Shown piece by piece: positions 24,537 to 35,411 of a DNA stretch of 64,000 nt. The notes under the pieces are model-generated. The model was not told the DNA's origin. It did no database searches and saw only the letters and a list, made by a program, of their open reading frames with translations. Numbering within the stretch: the first letter of the stretch is position 1; each line of letters starts with the position of its first letter. A program made the position numbers and the translations under genes. Source of the stretch: Phorcus lineatus (taxonomy: Eukaryota; Mollusca; Gastropoda; Trochida; Trochidae). The stretch lies in NCBI GenBank assembly GCA_921293015.1, contig OV121091.1:24164839-24228838 (forward strand), in the 5' to 3' direction.

Positions 24537-25429
24537 ACAATGAAACTAGAATGTATTTTATACGATATAACGTAGAATAAAATTTGGTTGTAAACTACTC
24601 ATCAGTAAGTTGTAAAGCGAGATATATTTTAATTTTTGAAACGTAATCAGGTCCATCACCTTTTCCCATGGAACACAGGAACCTTATAATTTACTCATGC
24701 AAAACAATTGAGCATGTGTGCCAAAACGTATTGCATAGCGATTACAACTTGTTGGACCGTCAAATGATAATCCATAATTTGCTGCCAAGGCAACAATTGT
24801 GGAGTGTTAATGTGTCAATTTTACTATCTTTTCAATATATGTGTCTGCGTACAATGCACATTTGTTACCAAGCAGTCTGTGTATGGAAATTCCAGCTCGA
24901 AGATTTCGCATGTCTTACATGTGTTTCAACAAAGAGTAAACGTTTGAAACTTACCAATTGTTTAAAGGGATAAAATGTATCCTGTCTTAGTTATTTCAAA
25001 AATATTAAAAATATCTTTAATGACACAGTGTTTGACATTTAAAAAGGCGATTTCGCATCGATTTTAAATTTTATAATGACATTTATATATTCCAACTCGT
25101 AAAGTAAGAATACTATGTTATTTCAAATGTCAAACATCCTTTAGAATACCAATGTTTCATATATATTATGTTTCGATTTCAATTCCACTTGACATTTATA
25201 CATTGTATCTCCTCTAGCATATTACTATGTAAAATAAACACAGCGATGCATTTTCAAAATAAAATGTTTACTTAAACATGAAAAACTATAAAACAAAAAA
25301 TATAGATTGAATCAGTTAAAAAAGTCAAATAAAGAATTATAAAATATTTCTAAAATTATACTCGATGGATAAAATTACAGATAGTCCAAAAGCATGTCAA
25401 TTGATCCAAATGCAGTAAATGAGACAAAC
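24536..25429. other. AT-rich non-coding stretch, no gene seen
   Basis: A 101-codon frame at 24,668-24,973 (+) shows no family motif and looks like chance. Nothing else is recognisable. Confidence 0.4.
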
Positions 25430-25640
25430 ATTGGCATCTTGGCCAATAATGACAATGGCAGACCATGTCTGACTCCACTTGTTGACCGATAAATCGATGA
25501 AGTATGTTATTAAGGGCATGATCAGACTCGCTGAGACTAACAGTAAATACATACGCATCATCCTATTATAGAAGGCATCAGATATGTCAGTGCTTCTAGA
25601 TGAAATGACTTCCTATAGAACGAGCGATGTCAAAGGCACT
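25430..25640 (-). CDS. Exon-like segment, paralogue of 43.1-43.3 kb
   Basis: On the minus strand, after a possible acceptor (TTCTATAG before 25,617), an open frame reads DISDAFYNRMMRMYLLLVSA followed by SLIMPL and a hydrophobic segment. The 43.2-kb segment reads DISDAIYKRMM-YLLVVSRS in the same strand and frame. DNA identity is about 75-80% over 80 bases. The only indel is exactly 3 bases, and most amino-acid changes are conservative, as expected of coding sequence. The hydrophobic run of about 20 residues suggests a membrane helix. I do not recognise the family. A decayed transposon ORF is the alternative. Confidence 0.35.
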
Positions 25641-27261
25641 TGGACATGTCAGGACACAATTGACAAATATCACCTGTGTATTATTTTCAGTCGTCCCTAT
25701 GACATTTTGATGAATAAATAGTTCTATTCTGTCATGATGCCAACAATGTGAGGCTTTTAACAGAATCCATCCATCTTTCTTGCTGTTTTAGATTGACGTT
25801 GGGAAACGTTCGTGATAGAATATAAAATATGGAGATTTTTATCTGATTAAAAGTAACATGAAAAGAGGACCACGGACAAAACGATCGGAACTTCTCTCTG
25901 TTTTAATGTATAAATCCTTAAATATGCCATTTTATGCCCTAACGCAGTACTTTAAAACCACAATAAAACACATGGTCTCAAATATATAAATTCTCACATC
26001 ATAATCATCGATGACTTGTTAACATTTCTTTTTAAACTCGATTATCAACACCTAAAGTAAAACGATGACGGCCTATCCTTTAAACAAACAAAACAAAATG
26101 TATATGCAAGTTAATTAACAGCCGTGTTAATTTCAAGTGGCAAATTTGCAGTCACGTTTACAATTACGAGTTCATGCAGACACATATGTTTACGCTGTCT
26201 CTGTGTTCTTAATGATGACAATGCATCCCCGTAGTTTCCTACTTAAACCCTGAAACTACCACTTGAGGGGGATAATTGGCCAACTGGCATACCCTCCAAT
26301 GACAGAACTAGTGGATCGTCTACATCCCAGTTTATGCCTGATTCGATGTTTAAATTACTGCAGGATATTTTCATGCCTCATATGACAATCACCTATTTAC
26401 TAGCATTAGCATGCCCTCTATCCATATTCAATCATAATTATACGGAAGTCTTAACAACAGCAAGCAAGGGACCTAACATTCCTTGTGTGAAAACAGATAG
26501 AACATTTCTATTGAAGTCCTTACAAACGGTGCAGACACACCGATTCAGTCCCATGTATATCATCAGCAGTCAGAAATGTATTAATTCTCTCCAAACGGTT
26601 TCACATTCGGCGGATATTTGCTGAGGGATGAGAAATTTAATACGATTATATCATCGTGTAGTCTGCTTTGACAGAATCAACCATTGCAAATGACACGACG
26701 GTAATCCAAATAATGATTAAGCATAAAACGTCTGCATGCTTGGGAGTCACTTTCATTAAATGAACAAAATAAGTTTTTGACAAATATATACATATTTAAT
26801 AATGATTACAAAAAAACTTGAAACACAACATTATATCGCATCGTTCTTATAGCTCAGATTCAGATTTGAAATACATGTAAGATTTTTGAGATTATCATCA
26901 ATACCATAAAAGTGGTATGTTGATGTGGAAATAATTTTGCAAAACAATATTCCCTTGGAATAACATTACATACAACAATCGATAATGTAATGATTGGATA
27001 ATAACTGAAACCTACTTTCTGGTTCCACCAGTCACATATAACATGCTTTGGTCACTGATATTTTGGGGATTCCTAATTAAGACATTGGCCGAATGAGAGT
27101 CATGTTATCAGCCAAGCTTCTTGGGAATGAATGTATACTTATGAATGCATATGAATGAATGAAAACCATATCGAATTAAGTTTATAAAATATTGCAATTA
27201 AGCCACGAGAAATAAGCCACGAACGGAAAACAGTATGGGGTGGTTTACAGCTCCTCAATTT
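25641..27261. other. AT-rich non-coding stretch, no gene seen
   Basis: A 96-codon frame at 26,334-26,624 (+) has no recognised motif. No repeats were found. Confidence 0.4.
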
Positions 27262-27303
27262 TGGCCGCTGTCTTTCCTTTTGATAAACAAAAGATAGCGG
27301 CCA
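27262..27303. repeat. Short inverted repeat TGGCCGCTGTCTTT
   Basis: The 14-base arms at 27,262-27,275 and 27,290-27,303 differ at one base and flank a 14-base loop. A further TTTACAG / CTGTAAA pair lies outside with unequal spacers, so the original fold was longer. This is probably a MITE remnant. Confidence 0.6.
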
Positions 27304-28622
27304 GATCTGTAAATTAAAGTATACTACTTATGAATTTACCTCTATGTAATAGTCATGCTTGATGTCTTCGGTAAATCGGATATTTTATGAAGGCATCGGT
27401 TTTTTAGAAGACCAAAAAATCTACCAAAATGGATGAAATTTAAAGTTCATCCAACAGAAGAAGCTGATTAGTCATTGCAAATCAATGTCGAATAAGTGTA
27501 TTGAATAGCTTCGTCTTTCAATATTCGTAGTTTTTATGACGTACCCGTCCAGGTATGCCCTTTAATTATCATTAATGTCAAAGCTGACAAATGTATCACC
27601 ATATCCTATCAGCAAGATACGTTTCAGTTTCTTGATAACATTCAACAAATTTGCATGTTACCAAATACAAAACATCTGAATCAATAATCAGTAAATTGAT
27701 TTCGATAATAAACATATTTATAACTTAATTGCCTTTCATAAAGACATATCCAGATGAATTTAATACCATTTTGTAGTTCATCTGTGACACTGCGATTCCC
27801 CTCTACACTCATATTCTATTCAGTAATTTAGTTTCTAAATTGACGTTAGTAGTGAAGAAGTATCACATGGATATGGTAAACGAGCAGGTTTGCCATGTAT
27901 CAACCTACAAAAGAAGATTTATGATCCCCTAGGAATTGATATTATGAATAATTGGTATTGATTATTGACGACTTCTTACTAATGGAAGGCCAAATCTTTT
28001 CAGCAGGATATTAATGTTAGTTAGATAATCTTCAAACATCATTACCCACCTTCCCATTAATGAATAAATATCACAGAGTAAATTATAAACACAGACTTAC
28101 TAATAATGACAAGGGACTTATCAAATATCAAATACGACTGAGGAACGTATAACCTATATTATAACCTATACGTGGGACATATCATTTGTTATTCCGAGCA
28201 TCGAATTGGGTATTAATTTTCATACCAAATACATATTCATAGCATTTAAACAAACGGCTTCAATTAAAAGAAAACTCAGCCTGAACAGTAACTTATAAAT
28301 TGCAAACATCCGCCCTTTGTCTCTTATTTCTTGTAGATGCCCAGCTCGATTTTTGAAGCACTGTTAAGACTACATTTTAGATATAGAGAAGGCATATGTT
28401 GTTGGTATCGTCATGTTGCCATGGTGATGGTTATTTCCAATATCTACCATTTAGACAAATTGTTATTGCACTGATGACATTTAAATTCTAATGCCAGTGA
28501 CAAATTACTAACATTAATATTCCTACAACGACCCTCAAACTGCGCTCCTTGATAGCTCGGATGATCGGTAAATCACATGTTCAGCAATTGTATCATGTTT
28601 GCTATCCGATACAAATATCATG

Positions 28623-28625
<3 letters not shown>
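27304..28625. other. AT-rich non-coding stretch, no gene seen
   Basis: Only a small structure is visible: a direct duplication ATAACCTATA around 28,150-28,172 framed by CGTATA / TATACG. Confidence 0.4.
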
Positions 28626-28668
<43 letters not shown>

Positions 28669-28704
28669 GGGGGGGGGGGGGGGGGGGGGGTGCGTGTGTG
28701 TGTG
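28626..28704. repeat. Compound microsatellite (AT)n-(GT)n-G23-(GT)n
   Basis: (AT)16 at 28,626-28,657 is followed by a short (GT)n, 23 consecutive G at 28,668-28,690, then (TG)n to about 28,704. Transition between repeat types is typical of slippage. The open frame across it, with Gly and Ile-Tyr runs, is an artefact. Confidence 0.92.
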
Positions 28705-30484
28705 TAGATGCAGAAATACAAATATTCCTATGATTTGTCTTTTACAAAATCGAAAGGTGTCTAGATATATTAATCTAGGTATTCAAATCAACTGTTAAAG
28801 TGTGAAAGATGTTCAATAAATAAAACTGAAGAAAATGCTTTCCTAAGTTAAGTTAAATTTTTCCACTTTTACATAGCATCCATATCTATCTTTAATCTCT
28901 CCGGACCTCAAATATGTTGATAGTCTCTATAGTTGAAGTCTCAAAATGCAGCATGGTTATCTGATTAAAATGTCATTAGACAGCCAATCTCTACGAGAAG
29001 TATAAAGGATCAACATGACGTCTTCCTCTACTCGTTCGATTCTTCTCATTCATAATATCCGGTTATCATGAATTAATAAGATGGTTTTTTTATAAATGTG
29101 TTACATCAGTTGTGATGATTAGTCATTTTGAAAAGACACATCCTTTGTTAATGCATCACAACCATACTAAAGAGCTTGGTGAACGACAGTTTAGCGCACC
29201 TATTAAAAATCGTATAAGAACGTCAGATTCACGCAATTATAATCATTGTTATATCGCTTTAAGCAGAATTTGAAGAAAGGTTTCCTTCGTATTTGCTTCG
29301 GAGATAATGCTTTTAAGGAAGATAAAGCGCTACATTTTAAAGAGCTAGCCGCATAGAAAATAAACGCCTCCAGACATATTAGTTATATCCTCTATACAAA
29401 TCATTATTTGGAAAATGATTATGACTATGGCTTATTATAACATGTGTATATGAACGTGTTTTGAAAACTGCAAAGGAATGTGCACAAGATGTATACAGTT
29501 GCTTAGATACTGTATATGCTCATATAAACTACCGGACAAAGAAGCGGTACCATTTATAGATATTAGAGAGATTTTATCCGAAAAATGAATACGCCTGAAA
29601 CATATTTAATTAACCATTAATTAATTAATTAATTCTAAATACACACATCTTTTCTATGCCCCGTGAATTGAAATATAGTGTTCTGTATTCAGTATAATTC
29701 CTAGCTTAAGACATAAAAAAACCCCACAATCCTGATCGACTTTTTGTTCTATTCTAGGGAAAATCTTAATGATATCGTAACTGATTAAAATAAATGTGGT
29801 GATCTAATCGAACATCCCTCTGGCGTAACGATATATTCCTAAGCCACTTTCATGCTGAACGATAGGCGAACGAACGAACGCCTGGACCGACTCAACGTAA
29901 ATGCAAGCCGATTTGGGGGAAATGCATAGCTTTATATTATATAATCTATAGAAAATATGTTCTTTCTTTACAAATAAATTGATTGTTTCCACAAGTTTGG
30001 TAAACAGTTTGTATAATTTAAAGTTAATATGAAATAGTCATCGATGTAAACCTTTGAAAAACGGCCAAATGTCATAGTAGAAAAGGATTTGCTGTTAGAT
30101 TAATGTTTGATTAGAAAAGGTGGGTGTCGACATTTACGCAATTTGACTGATCACAAATGACATGGAAACAAACAAGAAAGTCAGTATTTGGTACAAGCCC
30201 GATCAGCACAAATGCCTGACCCAAAACGTCTCTCTTACAGAACAGGACGCTGAACTTCCTATGAGGCCATTGGTTCCATTTCCTCTGGTGCTGCATTTGT
30301 CAGAAAAGTTCTGAATATAAATGAAAATCTTTAATGTGGTCGGGTCGCATACAGAACATAGGAAAATTAAAGAAATTGTTAATTTTGCAGTACTTATTCC
30401 ATGTGTACATCAAATGATTAAGATAGGTAATGTTTACAGAAACGCATTACGGGACAACATTTTGGAACCAATTTAAAGCCCAAC
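28705..30484. other. AT-rich non-coding stretch, no gene seen
   Basis: There is a (TTAA)n-like run near 29,606-29,633. Minus-strand frames at 29,804-29,992 and 30,111-30,296 (61-62 codons) are not recognised. The second is somewhat richer in G+C and might be a fragment of something coding. Confidence 0.4.
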
Positions 30485-30710
30485 TCACACTTCGCACGAT
30501 TGCACTACGGTAATATTACGATTCGATTGTACTGGTATTGTGGTTTTCACGATCTGTTATGTGAAAACGGTTTCTATGCGTGAGGTACAGATGTTAGTAC
30601 AATCATTGCACGAAACATCACGGTACGATCAGAACACAATCAACACAAACTTGACACAACGCTTTCACGATGCAATCACGAATCGTGTAAGAATAATGCA
30701 CGATTTAAAA
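30485..30710. repeat. Cluster of CACGAT-type motifs
   Basis: Within about 225 bases, CACGAT, CACGAA, ATCACG or TACGAT occurs about ten times on the two strands. Examples are CGCACGATTGC, TTCACGATCTG, TCACGATGCAATCACGAATC and GCACGATTTA. The motif is dense here and rare in the surroundings. It could be the subterminal array of a DNA transposon or a degenerate tandem repeat. Confidence 0.5.
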
Positions 30711-31159
30711 TAATCTGTGCAAAGGCAAAAAAGGTTAACCATTGCTTTTAATGACCAAGGTAGAATTGTGAGTCATCCTGTGATGCATTGTAGCTATGAA
30801 GTACAATGTCATTGCGATAAAGACATGAGGGCATAATATACTACTTTTTATCTTCGGATAATCTTACGATAATCTTACTGAGGTTTTCCTCTCTTCTGAC
30901 TTGGCATTCCTTCTGATTCAAAGCAGTCGAATATCCAGATCACGTAAAGAAGTTTACATCTTGACATCGAGAAACAAGTCGATCGATAATTGAGGACATT
31001 ATAATTCGCTTCCTACCAAATTATGAAACATCCGCACTCAACATGCTGATCTTGATTTATATGAATATTGAGCGCCAAATTCACCATTTTCGAATTGTAA
31101 GTTTGTAATTGTTATCATTCCAATAATTTGATACTTTACAATTGGCCTGAGACATCAAT

Positions 31160-31205
31160 GTCGTGTGAGTCCAGCGCAATAAATATAAGTATCCCCATCG
31201 TTATC
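31160..31205 (+). mobile_element. LINE 3' tail remnant
   Basis: GTCCAGCGCAATAAATATAA followed by GTATCCCC(ATC)n matches 59,226-59,275 and the 3' end of the CR1/L2-like LINE at 52,300. Only the extreme tail is present. Confidence 0.5.
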
Positions 31206-33037
31206 ATTGTTACCTGCTTCGTGCAAAATGATTCAGTTAATTTCTTCTTGATAACAAGTACATCTGCGATTCATTCTAACAGAGTATAAACCAAAGCAAA
31301 CGTTTTATACAATTTACCAGTGAAATTACTATTTCTTTGTCTAATGTGTTCGGGAGTTGATTTCTATTTACTTACTACTTACTATTTGAATTTTCGTACA
31401 ATTGCGTATGAAAATTATACACAAATTTGATACGTCCTCTGCACATAATCTTCAGAATAGCATGAACATCTTAAACACTCGTTTTTCTGAAATGCAACGT
31501 TTGCAGTATACAGTTTATAGGTCTGGCAAACCTATGATGGGCTACCACATAATTTTGCTTGTGATGAATTCTTGTTGAATTTTCCTATCATGTAAGGATA
31601 TACTTTAATGTCGAAAATTCATTGTTAGTTTTCACAAATATTGCCCGTTTATGCATCTCTAAACTTTGCATTATGCACAAAATATAATTTCAATTATCTA
31701 ATAAACTCAAGGGTACAGAGATATATTATATCGAATCGATCCCTATACTTTTAACACATTTCATTGTTTGTGACAATAAAGAAATGTTCATAACATTATA
31801 CAGGCCACAATGCGCTGTTGAAAGTGTATAAAAGGAGTACTTGTCTACTTTGATGCATTAGCGGAATTGGCAGGGATTACTGTAGACCAGCCATTCCTGG
31901 CCATAAGTTAATCTAATCTAGTGTTTTTATCTGTGAGAAGAGGTGATAAGATTTGCTACAATCTGTTTTCTGATACTGCCATGATAGATGGGGAAGGAAG
32001 TACCGTAAAAACGATATATGCCATCTTACAAATTTACATTTAGATAGGGTAATCTTACACTAATAATGGTTGATATGTCTTTTGTTATTATCATATATTT
32101 GTATAAACGAATAATGTATATATAAATGTAGATCAGCTACAAGTACACGAAAATCTAATGTTATAATCAGGTTACAATGCTGGACAATGGGAACCCCAAA
32201 TGAGTTTAATGAAGCAGTCGTTACCACATATGGTTAAACAGAAACTGAAAGAACTGTCGAAATTGCCAGAAAATTGTGGTTTTAATCTAAAATTCAGAAA
32301 TCTAAGAGTAAGTTAAGATGAATTACCACTTAAGAACTTACCTACAGATACAGAAGTTTAACCATATCTATAAATGATTCTTGCATTTAAAAATATGACA
32401 ATATAAGACTAAGGGAAGTAGAGCGATGTTTGAAACAAACAATAGCAATCACTATTACATGTATGTAATAAACGATCGTCAGGTTCAGCTGACAACAAAT
32501 CACAATTTCGGGTCTCATCTGAATACATTTCCTTTTTCCCCCGAAATAAGTGAAGGCATGCCATATCAGGTGTCATTGTTCACCTTTAAGATACTGCAGT
32601 GTGATTAGTACACGGCAGTATCAAACTAGTGTAATACCGCAGTGCGTATCGCGTCACAAAGTTGGTTTGTAAAATGATTTGCCTTTAAGAAGCCAAAGTG
32701 ATCAGAAATTTTACTTTTTATCATGGTCGTTATTTCAACAAACACACCACATAAACGTCATATCAAATCTTTCAATAAAAACAGAAAAAGGACAAAATGT
32801 ACCGTATCAACAGAGTTGCTTGAATTCTTTTCATATATGGAATTTTAACATTGATATCATTTGTATATCGGTATTCAGTTTGGAGTTCGGAGTTTTCTGA
32901 CACACATCAGGAGTAATCCCGCAAGTAATGCAAGGATCATCACATTCATTTGCGACCGTTTAGTAACTATGTTATCCTTCGCAACGAACCCATTATACTT
33001 TGCCGAGATAAGAATAATGGGGTTTAGTTAAAATCTT
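31206..33037. other. AT-rich non-coding stretch, no gene seen
   Basis: No recognisable coding or repeat sequence. Frames are at most 73 codons. Confidence 0.45.
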
Positions 33038-33800
33038 TCACAAATGGACTATATACACTATGTGACCATGCTTAACTGTTGGCACATCCGTCTTATACTG
33101 AATTGCTTTCCCGTTCTTGGAAATTTCTCCATCTGTTGAACCTTCGTCTCTGCATGTCTGTAGTGAACACAACATCTTGTGCATGGTCTTCTTTCGGCAG
33201 ACCATTGTCGGTGTGATGCTACATAGTTCAGATACAGTATGGTAACTTGTATGTCCAACACAATTAGACTTGGCTGATCCAGACAGGTCAAATTTGGTGT
33301 TCCATAATGTCAATTAAGACATCTCATTTCATCTCCTGGTTGTATTCCCTACACGTGTTCTTCGACTCGAAGCCTTCTTCGATCACTCTCTTGTTCCTGC
33401 TTCCAGCATGAGGCAAATAATTGTTCTTTTTCTCCTAAGTTTCATCCAGGGGAACACTCTTGTAACCAAGGCACGGCTGTCTGCCACAGGTTTCAAGGGT
33501 GAGGATCACGTTGAATCAACGGCAAAATTGCTTCCCTGAAGACAGCTCTGTGAAATCAACCCTACTTCAACCCCATCTCATGAAGGGCAATGATGAAAGT
33601 CATACTAGAGATGCAGTTCTTGATTTTCTCTCTGATGCCTGTAGACTCTTCGTCTGATCACTCTCTTGTCTAAGTGACAATGGATAATTACGACCCGGAT
33701 TCGCTTTGAGACAGATTTTGTCCATGTCTTGTTTGACTTTCTCACAATGTTGTGAACTTGTTTGTAGCAATGTGTGGTATATCATTCGAAACCAATACAT
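33038..33800 (-). other. Minus-strand coding-like fragments, family unknown
   Basis: Base composition is more balanced here than in the surroundings. Overlapping minus-strand frames occur at 33,038-33,313 (91 codons) and 33,600-33,800 (66 codons, with the Lys/Gln-rich stretch CEKVKQDMDKICLKANPGRN). They do not join into one frame and I recognise no domain. They could be remnants of an unrecognised mobile element or a pseudogene. Confidence 0.25.
33408..33539 (+). CDS. Putative small secreted peptide or first exon (43 aa)
   Basis: The ATG at 33,408 has A at -3 and opens MRQIIVLFLLSFIQGNTLVT. This is a textbook signal peptide layout: basic N-region, hydrophobic core of about ten residues, then a polar region. 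It is followed by KARLSATGFKGEDHVESTA and a stop at 33,537-33,539. A donor-like AGG|GTGAGG at about 33,498 would allow splicing into an unseen second exon. No cysteines or dibasic sites lie in the short mature part. It overlaps the minus-strand frames. It might be the 5' exon of a secreted-protein gene, a micropeptide or chance. Confidence 0.3.
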   Translation: MRQIIVLFLLSFIQGNTLVTKARLSATGFKGEDHVESTAKLLP

Positions 33801-35117
33801 GTTTTACTTCTTTATTAAAAAAATTCTAAAACCTCAAACACATTTGTTACAATATCACTGGCCATAGTGAACGCTGTACATAAACATATGTATGCATGGC
33901 GTTAAAGGATTTTAATACAGATATGAGTTTTATGCATGTGTAGACACGTTAGTTTTTGTAATGTTATGTAATTTTGCGATGATGTAAGTTCATGCAGTAT
34001 AGATATATATTTGATTACCATATGAATGGATATTGAGTAGACGTTATAAATAACAAATAAACTATTAATGTAATCATATTCATAATAAACATTTGTGTGG
34101 TCAGTTGCAGTAAAATTAATACAGACTGTCAATAGACTTCCAATATACGCAAATGTTAGATCCTTGATGTAATTGTCAAATTATTGCAGCTTTGATAATA
34201 CATTAACATGATATAAAATGATGAATCAATATAAATCCTTGTTGATTGTCAATAGTTTATTGCCTTCTTTCTGTTGCTTCGAAGTTATGGCCATGCAAAT
34301 TTAAGCCTTTGATTGTAATGAACGAAGTCGGAGGTACCTTCTCTCTACCTTTCATTTTCACCTAAAACAATACGAAATAGATTATAAAGCTTATTTGAAA
34401 CTTAAACTTTTGCTTGTAAATATACATATAACAAATGCTGCGATCTTGAGAATGGTTCCAACAAGAGTAGGACTACATTCATTTCCAACAATATTTTTGT
34501 AATAATCTTATTTGTAAAACGAGATAAATTTGTTCAAAAGAGTATGCAATATTGTGATATTAAATATTTGTTAGTTCAAGAGGCAGCAAGAACACAAATA
34601 TTTAATCTTCTTAATTTTTGCTTTTGCTTTGGAAATACCACGTGTCATTAAACGCCTATATACAGTTGTTCACTCATGTTACCATTTTGTACTAGTTTTA
34701 TCGTGAGAGTTCGAGGTACTTAACGCGTTTCACTTGACATAAAGACGGATTCACTTTTAACCAATTCAAAATCATAAAACATTGATTAGGTGTTTTCATA
34801 AGCAGAAACCTTAAGAAGAAGCTGAATCTATGGATCTGTTTAATGAATCGTCTGAGTGGGTCAGTCATTACTCTTCACATGTTCTACATACTTTGAACCG
34901 TAGAATATATGGTCAGTCATATGGGTATAATTGGTGGTAAAGGTTTAATTGCATTTTTGTTATAATTAACTCACTTAAACTGTGCTTTTTAACATTTACT
35001 TAATGTTCTCGTCTGCGCGTTCTCGTCTATTACCGACAGCTTCCAATATGAACTTCTCACCTTTTCTACGGATCATGTCAAATACAATGTTTTGCGAGTT
35101 ATAAATAGGGACAGTTT
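33801..35117. other. AT-rich non-coding stretch, no gene seen
   Basis: Nothing recognisable on either strand. Confidence 0.4.
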
Positions 35118-35411
35118 TCAATGGCAAGCTTCTTTGCCTTGATATTTCATCTTGACAATAACAACCAACTTTCTTGATAATTTCGTAAGCAAGTCAGACA
35201 ATCGTTCCTGTTTCCGTTTCAAGCCTGAAGGAAAGGTTGTACCCCTTGAACCTTTCTTTCGAAGTGACAATAAATGAACATGCCTGGCATTGTGTTTGGC
35301 AATCCTCATTCTTGTAATGTGATACAAGAAGCGCCTGTCAACTTTGATGAAGTAGCGTCGCCGGTAGGGATAAACGCTGATGAATCGTCTGCTGGCTGGG
35401 GAAGACGTCAA
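35118..35411 (-). CDS. Unrecognised Arg/Lys-rich ORF (97 codons)
   Basis: The minus-strand frame has balanced codon use compared with its surroundings and a strongly basic product (YRRRYFIKVDRRFLYHITRM, then HLLSLRKKGSRGTT). No domain is recognised. The start at 35,411 is only the first ATG, and the frame may be part of a larger exon or mobile-element ORF. With the 33.0-33.8 kb fragments on the same strand it might be one decayed gene. Confidence 0.25.
   Translation of the reverse strand: MTSSPASRRFISVYPYRRRYFIKVDRRFLYHITRMRIAKHNARHVHLLSLRKKGSRGTTFPSGLKRKQERLSDLLTKLSRKLVVIVKMKYQGKEACH

Noticed and set aside
28577..28798. ORF with Ile-Tyr and Gly runs
   Set aside because: It is only the translation of the (AT)n, (GT)n and G23 microsatellite.
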